Assembly (NCBI GenBank): GCA_040387195.1
Contig: JAZKEF010000027.1
Span: 121,270-185,269 of the forward strand
Source of the DNA: UKL13-3 sp040387195
GTDB lineage: Bacteria > Bacteroidota > Bacteroidia > UKL13-3
Reading direction: 5' to 3'
DNA: 64,000 nucleotides
The notes below the pieces were generated by a model, which made no database searches, was not told where the DNA came from, and saw nothing but the letters and a program-made list of their open reading frames with translations. A program made the position numbers and the translations under genes. Below, piece after piece: positions 51,814 through 59,959 of this stretch; positions within the stretch are counted from its first letter, which is position 1, and the number at the start of each line of letters is the position of its first letter.

Positions 51814-52752
51814 CTATACATCTCTAAAATGCCCTTTCAAAAAATCCTGATAGGCAATTGCAATTCCTTCTTCTAAATTGATTTTTGGTTTCCAACCCAT
51901 GCTGCGCAGTTTGGTTGCATCCATTAGTTTGCGGGGTGTTCCATCGGGTTTGCTTACGTCAAAGCGAATCTCACCTTCATAACCCACTACCTTTTTTACG
52001 AGATCAGTTAAGTCCTTGATGGAGATATCTTCCCCATAACCAACATTCACAAATTGCTTTTCATTGTATTGCTCCATCAGCATAAAACACGCATCGGCAA
52101 CATCATCTACAAATAAAAATTCACGTAATGGCGTACCCGTTCCCCATGCTTCGATTACGGGTGTTTTATTTTCTTTTGCTTCATGAATTCTGCGGATCAA
52201 AGCGGGTAGTACATGCGAATGGTTGGGATGGTAATTATCGCCATATCCATACAAATTGGTTGGCATTACCGAAATAAAATTACATCCGTATTGATCGCGA
52301 TAACTTTCACATAGTTTGATACCGGCAATCTTGGCAATAGCATATGGTTCATTGGTGTATTCCAACTCCCCCGTTAACAGGTAATCCTCCTTTAACGGTT
52401 GGGGGGCCAATTTCGGATAAATGCATGATGATCCGAAGAACATGAGTTTTTTAACCCCCTTTAGATATGACTGGTGAATAATATTCGACTCAATCATCAG
52501 GTTAAGATAAATAAAATCAGCACGATAAGTATTGTTGGCAACAATCCCACCCACTTTAGCGGCAGCCAAAAAAACGTAATCCGGTTTTTCCTTGTCAAAA
52601 AAATCTGCAACAGCTTGCTGATTGCTTAAGTCAAGTTCCTTCGATGTACGAACGATGATGTTGGTATATCCTTCCTTCACCAGTTTTCGATGCATGGCAG
52701 AACCAACCATTCCTTTATGTCCTGCGATGTATATTTTTGCGTTCTTTTCCAT
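51814..52752 (-). CDS. fcl: GDP-L-fucose synthase
   Basis: 312 residues. Extended SDR: GHKGMVGSAMHRKL NADP loop at 11-24, catalytic Ser in GSSCIYPK near residue 107, and the YxxxK of EPYAIAKIAG. Epimerises and reduces GDP-4-keto-6-deoxymannose to GDP-fucose for surface glycans. Directly downstream of gmd on the same strand. Confidence 0.95.
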   Translation of the reverse strand: MEKNAKIYIAGHKGMVGSAMHRKLVKEGYTNIIVRTSKELDLSNQQAVADFFDKEKPDYVFLAAAKVGGIVANNTYRADFIYLNLMIESNIIHQSYLKGVKKLMFFGSSCIYPKLAPQPLKEDYLLTGELEYTNEPYAIAKIAGIKLCESYRDQYGCNFISVMPTNLYGYGDNYHPNHSHVLPALIRRIHEAKENKTPVIEAWGTGTPLREFLFVDDVADACFMLMEQYNEKQFVNVGYGEDISIKDLTDLVKKVVGYEGEIRFDVSKPDGTPRKLMDATKLRSMGWKPKINLEEGIAIAYQDFLKGHFRDV

Positions 52753-52815
52753 GTTAGCAATTGGCTGTTGGCCGCTGGCGTTTTGCTAATAATAATTACC
52801 AATCGCCAACAACTC
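52753..52815. repeat. Heptanucleotide repeat between gmd and fcl
   Basis: GTTAGCA, ATTGGCT, GTTGGCC, GCTGGCG, TTTTGCT, AATAATA, ATTACCA, ATCGCCA, ACAACTC. It fills the 68-nt spacer. Confidence 0.85.
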
Positions 52816-52820
52816 TTCCA

Positions 52821-53957
52821 TTATTCGAAATAGTTAAGTGTTTTAAATCCAGATGTTTTTAAGAAGAGTTCTTTTTTCATCAATTTTAAATCCCCTTTCA
52901 TCATATCCTTTACCAATGCAGGCAAGTCATACTTTGGTTTCCAGTTGAGTTTGGTTTGTGCTTTGGTTGGATCTCCAATCAACAAGTCCACCTCCGTAGG
53001 ACGATAGTAACGCTGATCAACAGCTACAATTTCCTGACCTACCTTTAAATGGCAGGAAGAAATTTCCAATTCTTTCAAGCGGGTTTCGTCTATCGATTCT
53101 ACAAAACCAATTTCATTTTCATCCTTCCCTTTAAAAGCTAGTGTGATCCCTACATCCTTAAAACTCATTTTTACAAACTCACGCACCGGTGTAGTAACTC
53201 CAGTTGCTATAACATAATCTTCAGGTTTTTCCTGTTGCAAAATAAGATACATAGCCTCTACATAATCCTTTGCATGTCCCCAATCGCGCTGTGCATTCAG
53301 GTTTCCCAAGAATACTTTATCCTGCATGCCCAACACAATCTTTGCTGCCGCACGCGTAATTTTCCTGGTTACAAATGTTTCTCCGCGAATCGGACTTTCA
53401 TGGTTAAACAAAATTCCATTGCAGGCATACATGCCATATGCTTCACGGTAATTTACCGTAATCCAGTAAGCATACATTTTAGCAACTGCATACGGAGAAC
53501 GTGGATAGAATGGCGTTGTTTCACTTTGTGGAACGGCCTGAACCAATCCATATAACTCAGACGTTGATGCCTGGTACACTTTCGTTTTGTTGGTTAATCC
53601 ACAAATGCGCAATGCCTCCAAAATCCTTAATGTGCCAATACCATCTGCATTGGCTGTATACTCGGGTTCCTCAAAACTAACCTGCACATGACTCATCGCA
53701 GCAAGGTTATAAATTTCATCCGGTTGCGTTTCCTGTATGATGCGGATCAGGTTGGTGGAGTCCGTTAAATCGCCATAGTGCAATTTTAAATTCACATTAC
53801 GTTCATGTGGATCCTGGTACAAATGGTCAATTCTATCGGTATTGAACATCGAACTTCTGCGTTTGATGCCATGTACAAAATATCCTTTGTTCAGCAAAAA
53901 CTCCGCTAAGTATGCTCCGTCCTGTCCTGTTATTCCTGTTATAAGTGCTACTTTCAT
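52821..53957 (-). CDS. gmd: GDP-mannose 4,6-dehydratase
   Basis: 378 residues from MKVALITGITGQDGAYLAEF; a start five codons earlier is possible. NADP loop GITGQDGAYL, catalytic Thr/Glu region STSELYGLVQ and YxxxK in YPRSPYAVAKMYAYW, and ETFVTRKITRA. First committed step of GDP-fucose synthesis; works with fcl. The asparaginase-like gene lies upstream on the same strand after a 96-nt gap. Confidence 0.96.
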   Translation of the reverse strand: MKVALITGITGQDGAYLAEFLLNKGYFVHGIKRRSSMFNTDRIDHLYQDPHERNVNLKLHYGDLTDSTNLIRIIQETQPDEIYNLAAMSHVQVSFEEPEYTANADGIGTLRILEALRICGLTNKTKVYQASTSELYGLVQAVPQSETTPFYPRSPYAVAKMYAYWITVNYREAYGMYACNGILFNHESPIRGETFVTRKITRAAAKIVLGMQDKVFLGNLNAQRDWGHAKDYVEAMYLILQQEKPEDYVIATGVTTPVREFVKMSFKDVGITLAFKGKDENEIGFVESIDETRLKELEISSCHLKVGQEIVAVDQRYYRPTEVDLLIGDPTKAQTKLNWKPKYDLPALVKDMMKGDLKLMKKELFLKTSGFKTLNYFE

Positions 53958-54053
53958 ATCTTTTGTTACCATTTAATTTTAACTGGCACGATAAATCGTG
54001 ACGCTACATTCTTTTGAATTTCGGATTTAAATAATTTGAACTTATTTTGGCAT

Positions 54054-54539
54054 TTATGCCTCTTCAAAAAATCCGGTTTGCCTGTTCTTTTTTACATTGT
54101 CCCAATTAAAGTATTTACCATTCATTGCAACATATACTCCATGGGGCAATGTTTGTGCAAAGGCTAATGCACTTCCCAGGTTAAAGAGTCCGTCACTTGA
54201 TCCAAATTTGTATGGAATCATCGCTCCGGTAATAACGATGGTTTTATCCATAATATTTTCTGCCAATACTTTTGCCGTTATCGTCATGGTATCGGTTCCG
54301 TGGGTAATCACGATGCGATCCTCCTCAGCACGCTTGCAACTTTCGACAATAATACTGCGGTCGGTGTCGGTCATCTCCAGACTATCTACCAGCATTAAAG
54401 TGCGGATGCTCATATCAACCTTACACCTTCCCAGTTTCAGAATCTCCTGAATATGGGTATCCTTAAAAAAAAGCTGACCGTTCAGCTCATTGTATTCCTT
54501 ATCGAAAGTACCTCCGGTGACAAAAATTCTAACTGACAT
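54054..54539 (-). CDS. Short asparaginase-domain protein
   Basis: 161 residues, only the N-terminal half of a type I/II asparaginase (full enzymes are about 330). The catalytic motifs are kept: the first Thr in FVTGGTFDKEY and THGTDTM with the second Thr and Asp. A clean stop follows and no remnant of the second domain lies downstream, so this looks like a genuine short family rather than a recent truncation. Activity uncertain. Confidence 0.8.
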   Translation of the reverse strand: MSVRIFVTGGTFDKEYNELNGQLFFKDTHIQEILKLGRCKVDMSIRTLMLVDSLEMTDTDRSIIVESCKRAEEDRIVITHGTDTMTITAKVLAENIMDKTIVITGAMIPYKFGSSDGLFNLGSALAFAQTLPHGVYVAMNGKYFNWDNVKKNRQTGFFEEA

Positions 54540-54885
54540 TATTGTGTATTTGTGCCGCGAACTTAACGGAATTTTAACTTTTAACCATAAACCCAGTGGG
54601 CAAGATCAGAAAGGTCCGTTATCCTTCCACAAACCTCTGAGAACAGAGTAAAAAGGCTCGTTAACGGAGCACAGACCTTCATGAACGGAGTAAAAAGCTC
54701 TGTTAACGGAGCGCAGACCTTCGTTAACGGAGCAAAAAACATCAATAATCTGCACTTTTTTGAGGATTCATCATGAAATGACTTCCCATTATTCCTGACG
54801 TTTATCAGCCTTCGATTAATCCTAACGGTTATTCGCTTTTTTTACCGCTTAATTGTTAATATTGTGATTCCATTATTTACGAGAA
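54540..54885. other. Divergent intergenic region upstream of korA
   Basis: 346 nt. Contains the five-site, 21-bp periodic array at 54635-54732. No TAnnTTTG box was found close to korA. Two repeat-driven ORFs cross it on opposite strands. Confidence 0.7.
54635..54732. repeat. Five dyad-like sites at exact 21-bp spacing
   Basis: Site ends fall at 54648, 54669, 54690, 54711 and 54732. The best copy is CTCTGTTAACGGAG (54698-54711). Linkers alternate between TAAAAAG-like and CRCAGAC, giving a 42-bp higher-order unit. Each site has partial two-fold symmetry around GTTAAC. Both strands are free of stops in one frame because 21 is a multiple of three. Confidence 0.85.
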
Positions 54886-56733
54886 ATGAGTACAACAGAG
54901 ACAACCCTGGAGTCGGTAGTTATAAGATTTGCAGGCGATTCGGGAGACGGAATGCAATTAACCGGAACCCAATTTACCAATGCTGCCGCACTATTTGGAA
55001 ATGATTTAGCCACGTTTCCTGATTTCCCTGCCGAAATCAGGGCTCCTATCGGAACACTTGCCGGTGTTTCGGGATACCAGATTCACTTTGGTTCAACCAA
55101 AATTAATACTCCCGGTGACGAGAGCGATGTATTGGTTGCAATGAATGTTGCGGCTTTAAAAGCTAACATCAAAAACCTGAAAAAAGGCGGTGTGATTATC
55201 GTGAACACGGATGGTTTTGATGCCAAAAACATGCGTTTGGCCAATGTGCCGGAAGATAAGAATCCGCTGAAAGACGGAAGTCTGGACGGATATGACGTTA
55301 AAGAAATTGACGTTACCAAAATTACCCGTGCAGCCCTTGCCGACAGCGGACTTGGAACCAAGGAAATTGACCGTTGCAAAAATATGTTTGTGCTCGGTTT
55401 ATTGTATTGGATGTACCAACGCCCGATTGAAAATACGATTGCGTTTCTTACCTCCAAGTTCAAGAAAAATCAAGCCGTTGCCGATGCAAATATCAAAGTA
55501 TTGCAGGCCGGATGGAGTTATGGTGAAACAACAGAAATGTTTGCACAACGTTACACCGTTGCACCTGCCAAAATGGAACCCGGCATTTACCGCAGTATTA
55601 TGGGAAACCAGGCTACTGCCTACGGTTTAATTGCTGCATCGGTAAAATCTACCTTGCCTTTATTCTACGGAACATACCCTATCACTCCTGCATCGGATGT
55701 ATTGCATGAGTTATCAAAATATAAAAATTTCAACATCAAAACCTTTCAGGCCGAAGATGAAATTGCGGGCATTTGTGCTGCTATCGGATCAGCTTTTGGT
55801 GGACATTTAGCCATTACAGGTTCTTCGGGACCGGGTATTGCACTGAAAACGGAAGCCATTGGTTTGGCTACTATGCTTGAGTTACCATTAGTAATCGTGA
55901 ATGTGCAGCGTGCCGGACCAAGTACTGGTTTGCCAACAAAAACGGAACAATCTGATTTGTTGCAATCGTATTATGGTAGAAATGGTGAATGTCCTGTTGT
56001 TATTCTGGCCGCTCAATCTCCTTCCGATTGTTTTACACTGGCATACGAAGCATGCCGAATTGCATTGGAACATATGATTCCGGTATTCTTTTTAAGTGAT
56101 GGTTACATTGCCAATGGAGCCGAACCATGGAAATATCCAAATTCAGCCGACTTGCCTCCTATCAGCGTTGCATTTGCCAAAGAGCGTAGTGCGAGTGATG
56201 ATAAATTTATGCCATACATGAGAGATGAAAAATTATCTCGTCCATGGGCAGTACCCGGAACAAAAGGGTTGGAACACCGCATTGGCGGATTGGAAAAACA
56301 AAACATCACCGGAAATATTTCTTATGATGCTGACAACCATGAACTGATGGTGAAACTGCGTCAGGAGAAAGTGGATCTGGTTGCAAACTATATTCCTGAA
56401 CAAACCATTGACAACGGAGCCGATAGCGGAGATCTGTTAATTCTAGGCTGGGGTGGAACATATGGTGCACTGAAAACAGCAACCGCACAATTGATTGAAG
56501 AAGGTCATAAAGTTTCGCATGCACATGTTCGCTACATGAGTCCGTTCCCTAAAAATTTAGGTGAATTGATGAGCAAGTTTAAAACAGTTGTGGTGCCCGA
56601 ATTGAACAATGGACAGTTGGTAAAAATCATCCGCGACAAATATTTTGTGGATGCCATTCCGTACAACAAAATTCAAGGACAACCATTCATGTCGCATGAG
56701 GTGGTGAATAAAATCAAGGAAATATTGGCCTAG
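54886..56733 (+). CDS. korA: 2-oxoglutarate:ferredoxin oxidoreductase, alpha subunit
   Basis: 615 residues, the long form in which the gamma domain (about 10-190, VIRFAGDSGDGMQLTG) precedes the alpha pyrimidine-binding domain (from about 215, GNQATAYGLIAASVKS) and transketolase-like domain. FQAEDEIAGICAAIGSAFGG has the conserved Glu for thiamine diphosphate. With KorB it makes succinyl-CoA using ferredoxin. A perfect 15-bp hairpin covers its stop codon. Confidence 0.93.
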   Translation: MSTTETTLESVVIRFAGDSGDGMQLTGTQFTNAAALFGNDLATFPDFPAEIRAPIGTLAGVSGYQIHFGSTKINTPGDESDVLVAMNVAALKANIKNLKKGGVIIVNTDGFDAKNMRLANVPEDKNPLKDGSLDGYDVKEIDVTKITRAALADSGLGTKEIDRCKNMFVLGLLYWMYQRPIENTIAFLTSKFKKNQAVADANIKVLQAGWSYGETTEMFAQRYTVAPAKMEPGIYRSIMGNQATAYGLIAASVKSTLPLFYGTYPITPASDVLHELSKYKNFNIKTFQAEDEIAGICAAIGSAFGGHLAITGSSGPGIALKTEAIGLATMLELPLVIVNVQRAGPSTGLPTKTEQSDLLQSYYGRNGECPVVILAAQSPSDCFTLAYEACRIALEHMIPVFFLSDGYIANGAEPWKYPNSADLPPISVAFAKERSASDDKFMPYMRDEKLSRPWAVPGTKGLEHRIGGLEKQNITGNISYDADNHELMVKLRQEKVDLVANYIPEQTIDNGADSGDLLILGWGGTYGALKTATAQLIEEGHKVSHAHVRYMSPFPKNLGELMSKFKTVVVPELNNGQLVKIIRDKYFVDAIPYNKIQGQPFMSHEVVNKIKEILA

Positions 56734-56747
56734 CCAATATTTCCTTG
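56715..56747 (+). promoter_or_regulatory. 15-bp perfect hairpin over the korA stop codon
   Basis: CAAGGAAATATTGGC (56715-56729), loop CTA, GCCAATATTTCCTTG (56733-56747). The TAG stop is at 56731-56733. No T run follows, so it is not a classical terminator. Confidence 0.85.
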
Positions 56748-56749
56748 TA

Positions 56750-56771
56750 GAGCCGCATAACTATGCGGCTC
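56750..56771 (+). repeat. Second palindrome in the korA-korB spacer
   Basis: GAGCCGCATA / TATGCGGCTC around a minimal loop, preceded by TGTA. Resembles REP-type TGTAGAGxCGCAT palindromes found scattered in many genomes (from memory). Confidence 0.75.
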
Positions 56772-56815
56772 CATAATAGAATTAGATTTAATAACAGTTT
56801 TCTAATAGAAACAGT

Positions 56816-57841
56816 ATGACAACAGAAACAGTTAAATTAACATCGAAAGATTTTTCGTCAGACCAAGAGGTTCGTTGGTGCCCCGGTTGTGGTGATTATA
56901 GCATTTTAAAACAAGTACAAACTGTGTTGCCCGATTTGGGCCGACCAAAAGAAGAGTTTGTATTTATTTCCGGAATCGGATGTTCTTCTCGTTTCCCTTA
57001 TTATATGGATACGTTTGGAATGCACTCGATTCACGGAAGAGCAACAGCTATTGCAACCGGATTGAAATCTACGCGTCCAGATTTATCAGTATGGGTAATT
57101 ACGGGTGATGGAGATTCGATGAGTATTGGAGGAAACCACTTCATCCATATGTTACGCAGAAATCCGGACCTAAATGTATTGTTGTTCAACAACCAGATTT
57201 ATGGTTTGACAAAAGGACAATACTCACCAACTTCGGAGCAAGGTAAGGTTACCAAATCAACTCCAATGGGCTCGTTGGATTATCCTTTTAATCCGATTGC
57301 ATTGTGTTTGGGTGCCGATGCTACATTTGTGGCACGTACCATGGACCGTGACCCGAAACACCAACAGGCAATTATCAAAAGAGGATACGAACATAAAGGA
57401 ACTTCATTGGTAGAGATTTACCAGAACTGTAACGTATTCAATGATGGTGCATTTGAAATCTTCACCGAAAAAGGCAGCAAGAAACAACAAACGTTAATGA
57501 TGGAACATGGCAAACCGTTGATCTTTGGAGAGAACTCAGAACTTGGCATCAAGCTCGATGGTTTTAAACCGATGATTGTAAACGTTGCAGATGTTTCGGC
57601 AAATGATTTGTGGATTCATGACGAAACGGATTTAGTAAAGGCACAAATTCTTTCACGCTTTTATGACGATCCGAATGTGGAAGGTCATTTCCCTCGTCCC
57701 TTCGGTGTGTTTTACGTAAACAGCAACAAAACTCCGTTTGATGTATTGTTCAACAACCAGATTAACCATGCCATTGAAAGTTATGGTGCAGGTGATCTGG
57801 ATAAATTGATTGCAGGAAGAGAAACCTGGGTTGTGAATTAA
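56816..57841 (+). CDS. korB: 2-oxoglutarate:ferredoxin oxidoreductase, beta subunit
   Basis: 341 residues. WCPGCGDYSILKQVQ at about 22-36, GIGCSSRFPYY, HGRATAIATGLK, and the thiamine diphosphate/Mg motif GDGDSMSIGGNHFIH ending at NNQIYGLTKGQ. No extra 4Fe-4S domain. Partner of KorA, 82 nt downstream, separated by two hairpins. A UUCG-loop terminator follows. Confidence 0.95.
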   Translation: MTTETVKLTSKDFSSDQEVRWCPGCGDYSILKQVQTVLPDLGRPKEEFVFISGIGCSSRFPYYMDTFGMHSIHGRATAIATGLKSTRPDLSVWVITGDGDSMSIGGNHFIHMLRRNPDLNVLLFNNQIYGLTKGQYSPTSEQGKVTKSTPMGSLDYPFNPIALCLGADATFVARTMDRDPKHQQAIIKRGYEHKGTSLVEIYQNCNVFNDGAFEIFTEKGSKKQQTLMMEHGKPLIFGENSELGIKLDGFKPMIVNVADVSANDLWIHDETDLVKAQILSRFYDDPNVEGHFPRPFGVFYVNSNKTPFDVLFNNQINHAIESYGAGDLDKLIAGRETWVVN

Positions 57842-57904
57842 TTTGAGATTTGAGATTTCCGAATTGAGACTTAAAGAATTTTTGGTTTCTGATTTCGAAT
57901 TTTA
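57842..57904. repeat. Heptanucleotide repeat after korB
   Basis: TTTGAGA, TTTGAGA, TTTCCGA, ATTGAGA, CTTAAAG, AATTTTT, GGTTTCT, GATTTCG, AATTTTA, starting with the first base after the stop. Confidence 0.8.
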
Positions 57905-57923
57905 ACATTTAATATTTTCCTTG

Positions 57924-57950
57924 ACAGCTGCCTTCGGGTGGCTGTTTTTT
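57924..57950 (+). terminator. korB terminator with UUCG tetraloop
   Basis: ACAGCTGCC, loop TTCG closed by C-G, GGTGGCTGT, then T5; nine pairs including two wobbles. Confidence 0.85.
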
Positions 57951-57963
57951 GTTTGGGATACGC

Positions 57964-57971
57964 TATCTTTG
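57964..57971 (+). promoter_or_regulatory. -7 box TATCTTTG of the lipoprotein gene
   Basis: Exact TAnnTTTG 23 nt before the ATG at 57995. Confidence 0.6.
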
Positions 57972-57994
57972 ATATTGAACCAATTACATCCCCT

Positions 57995-58624
57995 ATGCGA
58001 TTTCCGGTTTTAAAATTGATCACACTTGTGTGTTTCGGATATAGTTCATTTATCCTGAACTCTTGCTGCAGCGATGACAAAAACTGTGCAGCTGGTTCAC
58101 CATCAATGGGTCAATTACCCTATTCCTTAAATGAGCGACTGGTTTTTAAAGACTCTCATGGGAAAACAATTTACATTCAGCTATCAGGCACCTATGATAC
58201 CTCACCATCATATAAAATTGATGGGAGCTGTAGTACTCCCCGAAAAGAAGTGAATTGTTCGGCAAAGTTAAGTTTGTTATCGTCTTCTATTATTGACTCC
58301 AACAACTTTATACCAGCCAACCAAAGAGCTTTTGCCGTATCGGTGGAACGGCATGACAACACCAACCAGCAAGTAACCCATTATAGTTTGAGTGCATTTG
58401 GAACAGCCTTTTTATTCGGACCTTATCAAAACGGAAATATCACACTCATTGAAGGCACTCTTATTAATCAATACCAAACGCCATCAAAAGTATATCCGGT
58501 TGCTTATTCCGTTGTTACCAATAATGGGTTTGGCATACATAAATCGGTATCATCCCCTGAAGGAAGACTCATTTCATTTACCCTTCAATCCGATACTGCT
58601 CATATTTTTTACATTGTTGAATGA
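57995..58624 (+). CDS. Lipoprotein, unknown
   Basis: 209 residues from MRFPVLKLITLVCFGYSSF; the start at 57938 overlaps the korB terminator and promoter. Signal ends ILNSC (Cys24), followed by CSDDKNC. The mature domain is beta-rich, ends AHIFYIVE and has scattered cysteines (DGSCSTPRKEVNC). No family recognised; Ser-rich, presumably periplasmic or surface. Confidence 0.7.
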   Translation: MRFPVLKLITLVCFGYSSFILNSCCSDDKNCAAGSPSMGQLPYSLNERLVFKDSHGKTIYIQLSGTYDTSPSYKIDGSCSTPRKEVNCSAKLSLLSSSIIDSNNFIPANQRAFAVSVERHDNTNQQVTHYSLSAFGTAFLFGPYQNGNITLIEGTLINQYQTPSKVYPVAYSVVTNNGFGIHKSVSSPEGRLISFTLQSDTAHIFYIVE

Positions 58625-58650
58625 CTTCGATAAACTCAGTCTGACATTCG
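58624..58650. repeat. CTTCGATAAACTCAG motif copy
   Basis: ACTTCGATAAACTCAGTCTG then ACATTCG. It starts at the last base of the lipoprotein stop codon. Confidence 0.7.
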
Positions 58651-58680
58651 ACTTCGATGACCGCAGTCAAACTCTTGGTT

Positions 58681-58722
58681 TCGCCTCTCTCCTCCGCGCC
58701 TTTGCGTCTCTGCGTTCCTACC
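58681..58722. repeat. Heptanucleotide repeat before the FAD oxidoreductase
   Basis: TCGCCTC, TCTCCTC, CGCGCCT, TTGCGTC, TCTGCGT, TCCTACC. Confidence 0.65.
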
Positions 58723-58769
58723 TTGGAAATTGAACTTTTTTCCTCATCTTGCTGAAAACCAATTTACCT

Positions 58770-59900
58770 ATGCTCAGTTTTTGGGAACATAAAACATTTA
58801 CTCATTACGATTACATTATTATCGGTGCAGGAATTACAGGACTATCAACAGCCTGCGCTATCAAGGAAAAAAAACCAAAGGCTACGGTACTAGTATTGGA
58901 ACGTGGTTTATTACCAACCGGAGCCAGTACTAAAAATGCCGGCTTTGCATGTGTCGGTTCATTTAGCGAAAAACAAAGCGATTTGGAACTGATGGGTGAA
59001 GATGCCTTTTTAAAGCTGATTGAAGACCGATGGATTGGATTGTACTTATTGCGCAAACGTTTGGGTGATGATAATATTGACTTCCAGCACAACGGAGGAT
59101 TTGAGTTGGTGATGCAAAAAGACACCGTCAATTCAGACAAGTTGTATGACATGAACGTATTGCTCGAACGCATTTTTAACAATAAGGTTTTTTATGAGAA
59201 ACCTGAACTGGTTGAACGTTTCGGGTTTAATAAGGAAATGGTAAAAACCATTATTCTCAATCCTTTTGAAGGGCAGCTGGATACCGGTAAGATGATGCAG
59301 ACACTGAGTAATTATGCAAGCATTTTGCGGGTAAAAATCATGACCGGTGCGGAGGTTGAACACGTGGCTGAATTACCCGGCACTGTTTCGGTAAGTGTAA
59401 AATCCGGATTTAATGAGTCCTTTACGTTTACCTGCGATAAGGTTGCTTATTGTACCAACGCATTTACCAAAACGTTGGTGCCTCAACTGGAAATAACTCC
59501 CGGCCGCGGACAGGTAATCTGCACTTCTCCCATCGAAAATCTTCCTTTCAAAGGGGTATTTAGTTTTGATGAGGGCTATTATTATTTCCGAAACTTCGAA
59601 AACAGAATAATTTTGGGGGGTGGACGTAACCTTGATTTTGAAACAGAACAAACAACCGAGTTTGCATCCAATAGTAAAATCGTTCAGCAACTTGAGTTCT
59701 ACCTTGCCGAAATGATTGTTCCTAACCAACAATACACCATTGAACATTCATGGCAGGGTATTATGGCTTTTGGTAAAAACAAATTACCCATTGTACAAAA
59801 ACTATCCGACAGGCAACTGGTTGGTGCCAGGTTGAATGGAATGGGAATTGCGCTGGGCAGCAAAATTGCTGAGGACCTGTGCAAAATGATGCTTGAATAA
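58770..59900 (+). CDS. FAD-dependent oxidoreductase, DadA/glycine-oxidase type
   Basis: 376 residues from MLSFWEHKTFTHYDYIIIGAG; an ATG seven codons upstream is the alternative. FAD loop GAGITGLSTACAI at about 18-30 and TGASTKNAGFACVGS contacting the isoalloxazine, then the C-terminal GMGIALGSKIAE phosphate motif. Likely an amine or D-amino-acid oxidoreductase. An amino-acid permease gene follows after 59 nt on the same strand. Confidence 0.87.
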   Translation: MLSFWEHKTFTHYDYIIIGAGITGLSTACAIKEKKPKATVLVLERGLLPTGASTKNAGFACVGSFSEKQSDLELMGEDAFLKLIEDRWIGLYLLRKRLGDDNIDFQHNGGFELVMQKDTVNSDKLYDMNVLLERIFNNKVFYEKPELVERFGFNKEMVKTIILNPFEGQLDTGKMMQTLSNYASILRVKIMTGAEVEHVAELPGTVSVSVKSGFNESFTFTCDKVAYCTNAFTKTLVPQLEITPGRGQVICTSPIENLPFKGVFSFDEGYYYFRNFENRIILGGGRNLDFETEQTTEFASNSKIVQQLEFYLAEMIVPNQQYTIEHSWQGIMAFGKNKLPIVQKLSDRQLVGARLNGMGIALGSKIAEDLCKMMLE

Positions 59901-59959
59901 TTTACCTTCACTTTTTCAAAAAATATATATCTTTCCAACCATAACTAACTAGATACAAC

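Noticed and set aside
58392..58733. 113-codon plus-strand ORF
   Set aside because: Shifted frame of the lipoprotein gene extended through repeats at 58624-58722.
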